Below the pieces are notes generated by a model. The model saw only the letters and a list, made by a program, of their open reading frames with translations. It searched no databases and was not told the DNA's origin. Below, piece after piece: positions 19,619 through 28,302 of a stretch of 59,028 nt of DNA. Position numbers and translations under genes: made by a program. Source of the DNA: Verrucomicrobiota bacterium JB024 (GTDB taxonomy: Bacteria > Verrucomicrobiota > Verrucomicrobiia > Opitutales > Cerasicoccaceae); the NCBI GenBank assembly GCA_030673825.1, contig JAUTCS010000109.1, positions 1 through 59,028 of the forward strand, written 5' to 3'. Position 1 is the stretch's first letter. Every line of letters begins with the position of its first letter.

Positions 19619-20458
19619 TTAGTAGGTGAAGCCGACGGAGGCACCCATCCAGATGTTGTTCTGGTTGGGGGCGAAGCCGGCGCCACCGTACTGGGTGGAG
19701 TCACCCGAGGCGGAGTAGTTGGAGTAACGGACACCGATCGAAGCGCTCACGTTTTCGTTGAAAGCGTAAACGAGGTCACCGGTGACGCCGCCGTAGAGGA
19801 AGCTGGTGGTACCGCTCATCTGGCCCGTGCTGCTGTCCGGAATGCCCATACCGAGGTAGGCACCGACGTCGAAGGAGAAGCCTTCAACGCTCATGTACTC
19901 GCTCAGGTCGAAGCTGTAGCCGATCGAGGCTTCGATCGTCAGGATGCCGGCATTGGCGGAGGTGCTGGTGCCCTTGGCATACTGGTCAACCGAGTAGTAG
20001 ACGTAGATGGCCGGGCTCAGGAGCACGTCGAAGGAGGCGCCGATGTAGGGCTCGATGTAACCGGGGATCGCGCCAGCGAGGGCCGGATTCAGCGAGTTAA
20101 CGTCGGTGGGGTACCAGTAGTACACGAAACCAGCGTCGAGGGTCACGATGTCGGTGATCGGGTAAGCGTAACCGGCATAGATGTCGATTTCATTGTTGTT
20201 ACCCATCGGGCCCTTCTGCGTGATCGGGAGGTTGGTCCAGATACCAGCATAGAGGTCGCCACCGACAACCGGGAAACCGAACTCGAGGCTCGGCTGGAAG
20301 GAGTCGTAGCTCAGCTTAACGCCACGGAACACGTACTGGGACTCGTAGGCGAAGGAGGTCGTGATCGAAAGGTCTTCGATGGAATCACCCGTCTGCGCAA
20401 ACAGACCGGACGTGCTCATCGCGCCCACGATCGCCAGAGATGCAATCAGTTTCTTCAT
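19619..20458 (-). CDS. TorF-family putative porin (Gcw_chp type)
   Basis: This is a 279-residue outer-membrane beta-barrel candidate. A Sec signal peptide ends near GLFAQ (residue 22). The mature part is rich in Gly, Tyr, Ser and alternating hydrophobic residues. FAYESQYVFRGVKLSYDSFQPSLEFGF is the recognisable start of the Gcw_chp/TorF family, followed by EIDIYAGYAYPI and GFVYYWYP strands. The last residue is aromatic (GASVGFTY), as required for barrel assembly. Its codon use is even and AT-richer synonymous codons are scarce, consistent with high expression. Solute specificity is unknown. Confidence 0.82.
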   Translation of the reverse strand: MKKLIASLAIVGAMSTSGLFAQTGDSIEDLSITTSFAYESQYVFRGVKLSYDSFQPSLEFGFPVVGGDLYAGIWTNLPITQKGPMGNNNEIDIYAGYAYPITDIVTLDAGFVYYWYPTDVNSLNPALAGAIPGYIEPYIGASFDVLLSPAIYVYYSVDQYAKGTSTSANAGILTIEASIGYSFDLSEYMSVEGFSFDVGAYLGMGIPDSSTGQMSGTTSFLYGGVTGDLVYAFNENVSASIGVRYSNYSASGDSTQYGGAGFAPNQNNIWMGASVGFTY

Positions 20459-20510
20459 TGTTGTTGAGTTTGTTTAGGTTATTTTTGAGCAGAATGAACG
20501 CTCAAGGACG

Positions 20511-20540
20511 ATTCTCGTCGATTTTCGTTCAAATAATCAA
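20511..20540 (-). promoter_or_regulatory. Possible sigma-70-type promoter of the porin gene
   Basis: Read on the minus strand, TTGATT (20540-20535) and GAGAAT (20516-20511) are separated by 18 bases, and the start codon is about 50 bases downstream. The match is partial and was judged by eye. Confidence 0.3.
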
Positions 20541-20632
20541 GCAGTTTTTTTACACCTATCCCCCTCAGACGAGCCCCCCTAATAAACCCACCAATGCGTT
20601 GACCAATAGCAGGTTATAATCAAATTCAAACC

Positions 20633-21067
20633 ATGAAAAACATTTCCTCTCCCGCCAGTTCTGAAAAATTGCTGTTAAAAATGCTCCTCTGGGCAGCCGC
20701 GCTGGGCTTTACCGGGGTGGCGCTGGGGGCCTTCGGTGCGCACGCCTTAAAGGACCTGCTGGCCGAGCGCGGCATGGCCGCCAACTGGCAGACCGCCGTC
20801 AAGTACCAGCTCGTGCACGCGGTGGCTTTGCTGGCACTGGCCGGGTGGGCCCGCGGCGGTTCCGACGTCGGTGCCTGGCGTTGGACGGGCTGGCTCTGGG
20901 TCGCCGGGACCGTACTCTTCAGCGGGTCGCTGTATTTGCTATGCACGGCCGGCTGGAAATGGCTGGGACCGGTCACGCCCCTCGGCGGTCTTTGCCTGCT
21001 GGGCGGCTGGGTCGCGCTGGCCGCGAGTTCGTTTAAAAGTTTGAAAAAAGGCAAAAACCAAGAATAG
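20633..21067 (+). CDS. DUF423-family small membrane protein
   Basis: This is a 144-residue inner-membrane protein with about four hydrophobic helices. [19 protein letters not shown] near residues 25-43 and the C-terminal [20 protein letters not shown] are the signature parts of the DUF423 (YgdD/YwdK) family. The family has no established function. The gene is divergent from the porin gene and 58 bases upstream of transaldolase, so it may share a transcript with it. Confidence 0.88.
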   Translation: MKNISSPASSEKLLLKMLLWAAALGFTGVALGAFGAHALKDLLAERGMAANWQTAVKYQLVHAVALLALAGWARGGSDVGAWRWTGWLWVAGTVLFSGSLYLLCTAGWKWLGPVTPLGGLCLLGGWVALAASSFKSLKKGKNQE

Positions 21068-21125
21068 ATTCAGGGGACTGTATCCTCACCTACCAGTAAC
21101 CGCTAATCGCAAACACCCTTATCCA

Positions 21126-22097
21126 ATGGATTCAAAGACTGCCACCAGCCAACTCGAGCAGCTCAAGCAATACACCAAGGTCGTGGCCGACACCGGCGAC
21201 TTTTCCTCCATGAAGGCCTACAAGCCGCAGGACGCCACCACCAACCCGTCCCTGATTTTCAAGGCCGTGCAGATGGAGGAGTACGCTCCCCTGCTGGAGA
21301 AGGCCATCGCCGAAACCAAAGACCTCGGCCTCAGCGGCGACGCCCAGGTCAAGACCATTGTGGACCACCTTCTGGTGCTCTTCGGAAGCGAAATCCTGAA
21401 GATTGTCCCCGGGCGCGTCTCCACCGAGGTGGACGCCCGCCTGTCCTTCGACACCGAGGCGACCATCGCCAAGGCCCGCGAGATCATCAAGCTCTACGAA
21501 GACCGCGGCATCTCCCGCGACCGCATCCTGATCAAGATCGCCTCCACCTGGGAAGGCATCAAAGCCGCCGAGGTCGTGACCAAGGAGGGCATCCACTGCA
21601 ACATGACGCTGCTGTTCTCCATGGCCCAGGCCATCGCCTGCGCCGAGGCCCACGCCCAGCTCATCTCGCCCTTCGTCGGGCGCATCATGGACTGGTACAA
21701 AGCCAAGACCGGCGAAACCTACTCCGGCGAGAACGATCCCGGCGTGCTGTCCGTGCAGAAGATTTACACCTACTACAAAAAGTTCGGCTACAAGACAGAA
21801 GTCATGGGCGCGAGCTTCCGCAACACGGACGAAATCGTCGAGCTGGCTGGCTGTGACCTGCTCACCATCAGCCCGAACCTGCTGAAGGAGCTCTCCGAGT
21901 CCGACACCCCGGTCGAGCGCAAGCTCAGCCCCGAGGCCTCCGCCTCCGCCGACCTCGAAAAACTCCACATGGACGAGAAGACCTTCCGCTGGATGCTCAA
22001 CGAAGACGCCATGGCGACCGAAAAGCTGGCCGACGGTATCCGCCTCTTCGCCGCGGACATCAACAAGCTCGAAGCCATCATCGCCAAGAGCCTGTAA
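21126..22097 (+). CDS. tal: Transaldolase
   Basis: Transaldolase transfers a dihydroxyacetone unit between sugar phosphates in the non-oxidative pentose phosphate pathway. Length is 323 residues, the classical TalB-size class rather than the short type. [12 protein letters not shown] at residues 36-47 is the N-terminal signature. The Schiff-base lysine is K137 in [26 protein letters not shown] and [14 protein letters not shown] complete the barrel signatures. There is no Shine-Dalgarno sequence. A strong terminator follows. Confidence 0.97.
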   Translation: MDSKTATSQLEQLKQYTKVVADTGDFSSMKAYKPQDATTNPSLIFKAVQMEEYAPLLEKAIAETKDLGLSGDAQVKTIVDHLLVLFGSEILKIVPGRVSTEVDARLSFDTEATIAKAREIIKLYEDRGISRDRILIKIASTWEGIKAAEVVTKEGIHCNMTLLFSMAQAIACAEAHAQLISPFVGRIMDWYKAKTGETYSGENDPGVLSVQKIYTYYKKFGYKTEVMGASFRNTDEIVELAGCDLLTISPNLLKELSESDTPVERKLSPEASASADLEKLHMDEKTFRWMLNEDAMATEKLADGIRLFAADINKLEAIIAKSL

Positions 22098-22129
22098 AAC
22101 GCAGCGCCACGACTGCATTTTTTTACCAA

Positions 22130-22160
22130 AACCCGCAGCTTCACGGCTGCGGGTTTTTTC
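22130..22160 (+). terminator. Terminator of tal
   Basis: The stem ACCCGCAGC-TTCACG-GCTGCGGGT is followed by TTTTTT. It lies 33 bases past the transaldolase stop codon. Confidence 0.93.
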
Positions 22161-22286
22161 ATCCACCAACAGGCGCACAGGCCGCAAGCCGCCCGCTATC
22201 AGCAACAAATCATGAATTCGCAGTTTACAATGGCGTGGATCAACATAAGCTCATTATCGGGTCTTCTCCCCATTCCGCCTGTAGCT

Positions 22287-22934
22287 ATGAAGAAAGTCCT
22301 GGTCATCGAGGATCAAGTCGTCCTGAGAGAGTTTATTTGCCGTCTGCTGCGCGACTTCCCCACCCTGCAACTCGAAGAAGCCTGCGGCGACGGCCAGGAG
22401 GGCTGGAAAGCCTACGAGCGCATCCGCCCCGAGTTCGTCATCCTCGACGTGTTCCTGCCCGGCCTTAACGGGGTGGAAATCCTCCGCCGCCTCAAGCGCG
22501 ACAACCCCGACGTGCTCGTGCTCGGCTTCTCCGCCTTCCCCAATCGCCGTATCGTCAAGGACATGATCGAAGGCGGCGCGGACGGACTCGTCCAGAAGTC
22601 CGAAGGGCTCGACGTGCTCGAAAAGGCCATCGACATGGTCGCTAACGGACAGACCTTTTACAGTCCCAACGTGGCCGGCATGCTCAAGCACATCATGCTC
22701 AACCCCGACCAGGCCGACTCCATGTCCGGCCTCTCCGGGCGCGAAAAGGAAATCCTCCAGCTCATCGCCGAGAGCAACTCCAACAAGGAGATCGCCGACA
22801 AGCTCCACATCAGCGTCAAGACCGCCGAGACCCATCGCAACAACATCATGCGCAAGCTCGACATCCACGACGCCGTCGGACTCACCCGCTACGCCATCGA
22901 AAACGGCCTCATCAGCGGCACGCAGTTCGAATAG
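22287..22934 (+). CDS. NarL/FixJ-type response regulator
   Basis: This is a DNA-binding response regulator of 215 residues. The receiver has acidic residues in LVIEDQV, the phosphorylation site D54 in VILDVFLPG and the conserved lysine in LVQKSEG. The C-terminal LuxR-type helix-turn-helix runs from LSGREKEILQLIAE through NKEIADKLHISVKTAETHRNNIMRKL. The ATG at 22287 is chosen because the receiver fold starts there; an upstream in-frame ATG at 22212 adds 25 unlike residues. No partner histidine kinase is in the window. The stop codon is followed after two bases by a GGTCCGGCTGGACC hairpin. Confidence 0.92.
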   Translation: MKKVLVIEDQVVLREFICRLLRDFPTLQLEEACGDGQEGWKAYERIRPEFVILDVFLPGLNGVEILRRLKRDNPDVLVLGFSAFPNRRIVKDMIEGGADGLVQKSEGLDVLEKAIDMVANGQTFYSPNVAGMLKHIMLNPDQADSMSGLSGREKEILQLIAESNSNKEIADKLHISVKTAETHRNNIMRKLDIHDAVGLTRYAIENGLISGTQFE

Positions 22935-22936
22935 CA

Positions 22937-22989
22937 GGTCCGGCTGGACCAGCATTAAGGGGCTACGCCAGCAACGGGCAGCTTTGCCC
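22937..22989. repeat. Hairpin repeats after a stop codon
   Basis: GGTCCGGCTGGACC (22937-22950) begins two bases after the response regulator stop codon. GGGCAGCTTTGCCC (22976-22989) follows. The first hairpin recurs at 29264-29277 and 51116-51129. Confidence 0.7.
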
Positions 22990-23067
22990 AAAGTACATTA
23001 TGCCAGGAGTTGACAGCCGGGATAGTGCGCAACAGTCTCGGGTGACACCTCAACCCTATTGCCCGCC

Positions 23068-23637
23068 ATGTCCGTCAAAGCTCTCCTCCCCCTCATTTTC
23101 GGCCTGCTCCTGCTGAACGCCTGCTCCCCCCGCGCAAACACTGCCGACCTTGAGCAAAAATACCAGAACCTGCTGTTCGCTTCAGGCTGCACGTATTTTG
23201 AGAGAACCCTCCCGAAAGATATCAAACCGACCGACTGGGTGTATCTCGCATTTGTTTACCCGGACGGCTCACTCAAATCAATGCAGGGAGTGAGCGGGCA
23301 GGGCCTTCCGTTTACTTCAGACACAGTGAAGATTTATTATTTCACGGAAGTATCCCCAAACGGCCCCATGCTCGCTATGCAGATCCGCGATAAATCTGCC
23401 GCCAGAGCCATCCTGCCTCCGTTGAAGAAACTCGTCGAGAACCTGCAAACCCCCAACAGCGATACGCCCCTGGCCCGCATGAACGGCAAACCAAACGGCG
23501 ACTTTAACGATCCGCTCATGCGTTTCAGCACGACGGGCAGCATCCGCCAAATCGGCAAGCGTAGCGACCCGATCCCGGAAGGCTGTTTTGACCTGATCCT
23601 CTACGTCAAAGCAGAGCAGCCCACCTCGGCTCAGTAG
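23068..23637 (+). CDS. Hypothetical lipoprotein
   Basis: The protein has 189 residues and no family I recognise. The signal MSVKALLPLIFGLLLLNAC has lipobox LNAC, so lipidation at C19 is expected. The mature part is a mixed alpha/beta sequence with no obvious motif; Pro and Lys are scattered. The start at 23068 fits the signal; a TTG three codons upstream is less likely. Base composition is lower in GC than its neighbours, which may hint at separate ancestry. It stands alone between a response regulator and hemW. Confidence 0.7.
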   Translation: MSVKALLPLIFGLLLLNACSPRANTADLEQKYQNLLFASGCTYFERTLPKDIKPTDWVYLAFVYPDGSLKSMQGVSGQGLPFTSDTVKIYYFTEVSPNGPMLAMQIRDKSAARAILPPLKKLVENLQTPNSDTPLARMNGKPNGDFNDPLMRFSTTGSIRQIGKRSDPIPEGCFDLILYVKAEQPTSAQ

Positions 23638-23699
23638 TCCCGCCAGAACCGGCTTACCGCCTCACCCCAAACGACTCACGATCCCGCCCAAGGGTGGCG

Positions 23700-23812
23700 A
23701 CCCAATTTTGATGCTCGGGCCTCAGCGATGCACAGCATCGAAAGTGCAGGCTCTGCCTGCCGCGGGTCCGGGGTGCGTAGCCCCGGTGCGGGTCTGGGCT
23801 GCACAAGCCCAG
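23700..23812. repeat. Dispersed hairpin repeat downstream of hemW
   Basis: The stretch reads ACCCAATTTTGATGCT...GATGCACAGCATCGAAAGTGC and then hairpins GCAGGCTCTGCCTGC, CCGGGGTGCGTAGCCCCGG and CTGGGCTGCACAAGCCCAG. The first 75 bases match 12570-12690 downstream of argF, but without the inserted palindrome. Confidence 0.75.
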
Positions 23813-23824
23813 AAAAATCCCCTC

Positions 23825-24979
23825 CTACCCCTCCAGCAGGTCCAGGGCGTCTGCGCCGACGCGATCGGCGAGGAGGCGACCCTGGGGAGTGAGGCGCAGG
23901 GTGTCGCCGTCGAGGAGGGCGAGCCCTTCGTCGGCCAGGGCCTGTGTCCATGGGCGCACGGGGGAGAGATCGAGGTCCGGCCAGTCGCGGGCGAGCTGGG
24001 CGAGGTCTACCCCGGCGTTCATGCGTAAGCCAAAGATAAGTGAGTCGGCGGCAAGGATGGCCGGGGTCAACTCGACCTCGTCCACGCGCGCGGGCGCGTC
24101 TTTATTAATCCCCTCCAGCCACTGATCGAGGTTGGCCACGTTGGCGTAGCGGCGACCGCCGAACTGCGAGGCGGCGGAGGGGCCAAGGCCGATCCACTCG
24201 GTCATTTTCCACGTATTAAGATTATGGATACAGGCGTGGCCGGGGCGGGCGAAGTTCGACACCTCGTACTGCGCGTAACCGGCGGCCTCCAACGTTTCCC
24301 AGCTCAGTTGGTAAAGCTCGGCCTCCTGCGGCACGTCGCGACGGAGCTTGCCCTGGCTGAGCTTGACCCACAAAGCGGTGTCCTCCTCGAAGGTCAGGCA
24401 GTAGGTCGAAATATGCTCGGGGCCAAGGCGGATGGCCTCGTTTAAATCGGCCAGCCACTGCTCACGACTCTGCCCTGGCAGGGCGAACATGAGGTCGAGG
24501 TTGATGTTGTCAAAGCCCGCCTCGCGCAGCGTTTCCCAGGCGCGGTAAATCTGGTTCGCATGGTGCTGGCGTCCGAGTTTGTCCAGCAGGGCGTCGTCGA
24601 AGCTCTGCACCCCCATGGAAACGCGGTTGACGCCGAGTTCGCGCAGGGCGGCGGCCTTGTCGGGCTTGACGGCAGAGGGGGCCATCTCGACGGACCACTC
24701 TTTGGGAGGCTGCGGCAGGCGCGCGAGAAGGGCTTCCCCCAGACGACGCAGATCGCCCGCCGGGAGCAGGCCGGGCGTGCCCCCGCCCCAGAAAACCGTC
24801 TCCACCGGGCGACCATCGAGCGTGGCGGCGGCCTCACGGCTGATTCCGGCGAGGTAGCGGTCGATGTCTCCGCGGCGGGGTGCCTCCTGGTAAAATGCGC
24901 AAAAGTCGCAGGCCCGCGCGCAGAACGGCACGTGCACATAGACGCCAAGGGCGGCGGAGGGTTTTGCTTGCAGGCTCAC
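23825..24979 (-). CDS. hemW: Radical SAM heme chaperone HemW
   Basis: HemW is a radical-SAM protein related to oxygen-independent coproporphyrinogen III oxidase. It binds heme and hands it to respiratory proteins. The iron-sulfur motif is C20-A-R-A-C24-D-F-C27 (CX3CX2C), without the extra cysteine of true HemN. VFWGGGTPGLLP and NLDLMFALPGQSREQW follow, and HNLNTWKMTEWIGLGPSAAS is the C-terminal family mark. Length is 384 residues. The start is GTG at 24979, only about 30 bases from the divergent lipoprotein start, so promoters must overlap coding DNA. Confidence 0.92.
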   Translation of the reverse strand: MSLQAKPSAALGVYVHVPFCARACDFCAFYQEAPRRGDIDRYLAGISREAAATLDGRPVETVFWGGGTPGLLPAGDLRRLGEALLARLPQPPKEWSVEMAPSAVKPDKAAALRELGVNRVSMGVQSFDDALLDKLGRQHHANQIYRAWETLREAGFDNINLDLMFALPGQSREQWLADLNEAIRLGPEHISTYCLTFEEDTALWVKLSQGKLRRDVPQEAELYQLSWETLEAAGYAQYEVSNFARPGHACIHNLNTWKMTEWIGLGPSAASQFGGRRYANVANLDQWLEGINKDAPARVDEVELTPAILAADSLIFGLRMNAGVDLAQLARDWPDLDLSPVRPWTQALADEGLALLDGDTLRLTPQGRLLADRVGADALDLLEG

Positions 24980-25008
24980 AAAAAGCTCTATTGGCTATGC
25001 GCTTCTTC

Positions 25009-26001
25009 ATGAGCAAGGCAAAGTTTCTTTTACTCCCGCTGCTCGCACTGGCGGCGCTCCTCGTCGGCTGTGGCCCGACCATCACTAACCTGACCAGCAA
25101 TCCGGTCCCGCAGAATCCGTCCGGGATTTACGAGATCAGTATGTCCGTCTCGAACATGGACAACTCGCTGGTCAAGGACAGCTTCAAGCCCTACGTGGTG
25201 GTGGACGGCAGCGCCCGCCCGATGCAGCAGAGCCTGATCGGCAAGGACATCTACAAGTACAACTACGCCTTGCCCGAGGGCCGCAACGCCGCCCGCTACT
25301 ACTTCATTCTGGACTACCAGACCGACTTCAAGGGCGACCTCAAGGACAAGCAGGTCCAAAGCGGCAAGGTCTATGACCTGACCCTGACCAATCGCTACGT
25401 CATCACCCTGGAGGCCTACCGCGGCCCCGTCGGCTCCAGCATCCCGGTCGTCGGACGCGGCTTCAGCAAGACGGACAAGGTCATCATCGGTGGCTTCCAG
25501 GCTAACACCACCTACTACTCGCCGACTTCGCTGAGCTTCGTCGTGCCGCCGCTCCCGGCGGGTGACTCCTACCGTGTCGAGCTGGCCAGCGGCTCCGGCC
25601 TGCTGCCGGTGGGTAACTTCCAGGTGGACCCGGCCAAGCTGGTCGTCAGCCCCGCCAACCTGAGCATCGCCTCCGGCCAGGCTGGGACGCTGAGCATCGG
25701 CATCGCCTTTAACGCCCCGCAGGGCGGCCTGCCCATTGACGTGACCACGGACATCCCGCAGAGCGTGGTCATGCCCGAGATCGTAATCCCGGCGGGCGCC
25801 CGCTCCATTACCGTCCCGTTCGAGGGCGGCATGCCCGGCGACGGCAAGCTCTTCATCTCCTCCCCCGGCTTCTCTGAGGTTAAGGTCCCCGTCAGCGTGA
25901 TGGGCACCTTTATCGAAGACACCAGCGTCGAGGTCATCGAACCGGCGGGCAGCTCCGGCCCCGTCATCATCGAGGAAGCGGAAGTCATCGAGGTCAAGTA
26001 A
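25009..26001 (+). CDS. Lipoprotein with IPT/TIG-like domain
   Basis: The protein has 330 residues with lipoprotein signal MSKAKFLLLPLLALAALLVGC (lipobox LVGC). The mature part is all-beta. Residues from about 145 (GPVGSSIPVVGRGFSKTDKVIIGG, then LSFVVPPLPAGDSYRVEL) look like an IPT/TIG immunoglobulin-like domain. A following region around LSIASGQAGTLSIGI and PAGARSITVPFEGG resembles another Ig-like sandwich. The tail is acidic, ending in repeats like VIEPAGSS, IIEEAEVIEVK. A second in-frame ATG at 24997 is also possible. It is likely a surface or periplasmic structural protein; its function is unknown. Confidence 0.75.
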   Translation: MSKAKFLLLPLLALAALLVGCGPTITNLTSNPVPQNPSGIYEISMSVSNMDNSLVKDSFKPYVVVDGSARPMQQSLIGKDIYKYNYALPEGRNAARYYFILDYQTDFKGDLKDKQVQSGKVYDLTLTNRYVITLEAYRGPVGSSIPVVGRGFSKTDKVIIGGFQANTTYYSPTSLSFVVPPLPAGDSYRVELASGSGLLPVGNFQVDPAKLVVSPANLSIASGQAGTLSIGIAFNAPQGGLPIDVTTDIPQSVVMPEIVIPAGARSITVPFEGGMPGDGKLFISSPGFSEVKVPVSVMGTFIEDTSVEVIEPAGSSGPVIIEEAEVIEVK

Positions 26002-26027
26002 GCCTCCGCGACACTAACTTTTTCGAA

Positions 26028-26054
26028 AGGCCCGCCGGATGGCGGGCTTTTTTT
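26028..26054 (+). terminator. Terminator of the IPT/TIG lipoprotein gene
   Basis: The stem GCCCGCCGGATGGCGGGC is followed by seven T, 26 bases past the stop codon. Confidence 0.93.
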
Positions 26055-26134
26055 GTGCCCACAGTCACGCAGAGACGAGCAGATTCGCTCACAGGGGACT
26101 TGCCTGCACCGTATCCAGCCGTCACCTTGGGGCC

Positions 26135-27742
26135 ATGAAAGTTGCCATCGCCTCCCTCACCCTGCTGGCCGCGCTGCTCGCGCTGACCGGCTGCGAACAA
26201 AAACCAAGCGCCAGCGAAGCCTCCGCCGAGACTTCCGCCGACAGCTTTCCGCTGATCCCGAAAAAGGACCGCGCGGCCAGCTTCGACGCGGTCGCCCGGC
26301 GGCTCGACCTCGGCGGCGACAGCTTTTACTTCGCCGACTTCGGGACGAGCTTTCAGCAGCTCGGGCAGAAACTCGGCTCCTTCATGCAGGGGATACAGGG
26401 CGCGGACCCCACCAACATGCAGTTTGCCGTGGCCTCCATGCTCCCCTACGAGCAGCTCGTGGACGTGCTCGGCGTCTCCGACCTGAGCGCCCTGGGGATG
26501 AGCAGCTACTACGATGGCTCCCTCTACCGCAGCAAGTGTGTCGTCTATCTGCCCGACGGGCTGCACGGACTCTTCACGCTGATCGGCACCGAGCCCGGCC
26601 CCTTTGACGCGCTCGCGCTGGCCCCGGCGGGCACCGACGTGTTTTTCTCGCAGCAGATCCACGGTAGCGCGATCAAGCAGATCATCCTCGACGGGGCCGA
26701 AGCCATCATGCCCGGCAACGGTGACAAGATGGCCGCCGGCCTGCTCGCCAAGCCCGCCGGTCCGGTCCTCACCGTGGGCGAAGCCCTCGACAAGGCCGAC
26801 ACCACCCTGACCGCCATCGTCCGCCTGGGCGAGACGCGCGAAATCGCCGTGCCCGACTCCGAAGCGTCCTTTAGCGTGCCGCGGGCGCAATTCCTGGTGC
26901 GCCTCAGCGGGCAGGGCTGGCTCATCACCGACGGGATCTTCCCGGTCGAGATGTGGGTGAGTGAGGGCGCCATGACCCGCACGGAGGAAGACGGCCAGGT
27001 CATCTACCGCCAAAGCGAGGAAGCCGCCGCCGGGACCCCGAGCGATTTCGCCCAAGCGCAGATCATCCTCGACCCGGCCACGGGCGACCTGACCTTGGTC
27101 AGCGACGAAGCCTTCTGGCAGGAGTGCACCTCGGGTAAAACCAGCCTCGCCGACAGCCCGCGCTACCAGGCCGCCGTCAAGGGCCTTCCCACCGAGGGCA
27201 ACAGCCTGACCTACGTCAGCAAGGAAACCTTTAATACCCTAATCGGCCTGTACAAGCAGGCACAGGAGACTGTCCCGCCGCAGATGGCTGGTATTTTTAC
27301 CATGTACGAGCTGTACCTGCCCATCTTGAGCTTGGACAAGGTCGAGGCGGATGCCGCCTCGGTCATCACGGTGGATGCGACCTCGATCTTCAGCGACAGC
27401 CGCTGGCCGACCTCCAGCGGCTCTATGACCGGAGGCTCCTCCGGCGTAGTGGTCACCGGCCTGCTCGCCGCCATGGCCATCCCGGCCTTTAACAAGGTCC
27501 GCGCGGAGAGCCGTGAAAAGACCATCACGAACAACCTGCGCCTGGTCGCCTCCGCCGGTCAGCAGTACATCCTCGAAAACGGCGAGCCCCAAGTCGGTTA
27601 CGACAAGCTGGTGCAAGAAGAGTACTTCCACCCCATCCAGCCCGTGAACGGCGAAAGCTACGACGACCTCGTCGTGCGCGAGGAGGGCGGTATCCTGGAG
27701 GTGACCACCGCCTCCGGAGAAACGGTCTCGTTCGAGTATTAG
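26135..27742 (+). CDS. Lipoprotein with C-terminal pilin-like module
   Basis: The protein has 535 residues. The signal MKVAIASLTLLAALLALTGC has lipobox LTGC. About 420 residues follow with no family I recognise, mixed alpha/beta. Near residue 435 a Ser/Gly linker (SSGSMTGGSSG) leads to VVVTGLLAAMAIPAFNKVRAESREK and a roughly 90-residue tail. That segment is like the N-terminal helix and beginning of type IV pilins of this phylum, but there is no prepilin peptidase site (no G|F...E). The tail is about 56% identical to the next gene's product by my count (48 of 86 ungapped positions). An unusual C-terminal pilin-like graft is the plainest reading. The role is unknown. Confidence 0.7.
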   Translation: MKVAIASLTLLAALLALTGCEQKPSASEASAETSADSFPLIPKKDRAASFDAVARRLDLGGDSFYFADFGTSFQQLGQKLGSFMQGIQGADPTNMQFAVASMLPYEQLVDVLGVSDLSALGMSSYYDGSLYRSKCVVYLPDGLHGLFTLIGTEPGPFDALALAPAGTDVFFSQQIHGSAIKQIILDGAEAIMPGNGDKMAAGLLAKPAGPVLTVGEALDKADTTLTAIVRLGETREIAVPDSEASFSVPRAQFLVRLSGQGWLITDGIFPVEMWVSEGAMTRTEEDGQVIYRQSEEAAAGTPSDFAQAQIILDPATGDLTLVSDEAFWQECTSGKTSLADSPRYQAAVKGLPTEGNSLTYVSKETFNTLIGLYKQAQETVPPQMAGIFTMYELYLPILSLDKVEADAASVITVDATSIFSDSRWPTSSGSMTGGSSGVVVTGLLAAMAIPAFNKVRAESREKTITNNLRLVASAGQQYILENGEPQVGYDKLVQEEYFHPIQPVNGESYDDLVVREEGGILEVTTASGETVSFEY

Positions 27743-27778
27743 GGAGCGATCCGCGGTCCGTCCGTTTTACCATCCCCC

Positions 27779-27810
27779 ACAAAAGGCAGGCCTGGTGCCT
27801 GCCTTTTGTG
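27779..27810. terminator. Terminator after the 26135 gene (bidirectional)
   Basis: ACAAAAGGCAGGC-CTGGT-GCCTGCCTTTTGT is a symmetric stem flanked by A and T runs. It can stop transcription from the plus strand before the next gene. Confidence 0.85.
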
Positions 27811-27890
27811 TGATGTTAATAGTCGGTTTTCTTACGGTAGGATGTAAAGCGGGCTTGCCGCTCATTTAGTAATAATGGATAAAATCAGGG

Positions 27891-28220
27891 ATGAAAACCG
27901 CCATCATCACCCTCTCCCTGATTTGCGCCCTGTTCACCCTGAGCGGCTGCCCCTCCCCCTCCGCCTTCAATAAGGTGCGGGAGGAATCCCGCAAAAAGGT
28001 TATCATCAACAACCTGCGACAAGTCGCCTCCTACGGGCAAATGTACATCCTCGAGCAAGAGGTTCCCAAGGTCGGCTATCCCACGATTATCAACGCCAAG
28101 ATGATGCCGGAGCTCCAACCGATTGACGGGGAAGATTACACCCCGCTCGTCGTGAGCGAGGACGGCGGCACACTCCAGGTCACCACTGACTCCGGCCAGG
28201 TCATCAGCTACGAGTATTGA
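27891..28220 (+). CDS. Small lipoprotein with pilin-derived domain
   Basis: The protein has 109 residues with lipobox signal MKTAIITLSLICALFTLSGC. Directly after the lipidated cysteine comes PSPSAFNKVREESRKKVIINNLRQVASYGQMYILE. This has the shape of the later part of a type IV pilin N-terminal helix. The rest (to SGQVISYEY) aligns without gaps to the C-terminus of the preceding gene. The hydrophobic half of the pilin helix has therefore been replaced by a lipid anchor. It is separated from its homologue by a terminator, so it is probably an independent unit. Function is unknown. Confidence 0.72.
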   Translation: MKTAIITLSLICALFTLSGCPSPSAFNKVREESRKKVIINNLRQVASYGQMYILEQEVPKVGYPTIINAKMMPELQPIDGEDYTPLVVSEDGGTLQVTTDSGQVISYEY

Positions 28221-28302
28221 TCCACGCGGACAGGGGCCGCCCCAATCGCTCCAAACGCAGGCTTTACCTTCATGGCAAGGTGCGCTTAGCTAGGCCGCTT
28301 CC

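Noticed and set aside
20599-20620. TTGACC and TATAAT before the DUF423 gene
   Set aside because: The spacer is only 10 bases, so it is not a usable sigma-70 promoter pair. A TATAAT alone 12 bases before the start would mean a nearly leaderless message and is not supported otherwise.
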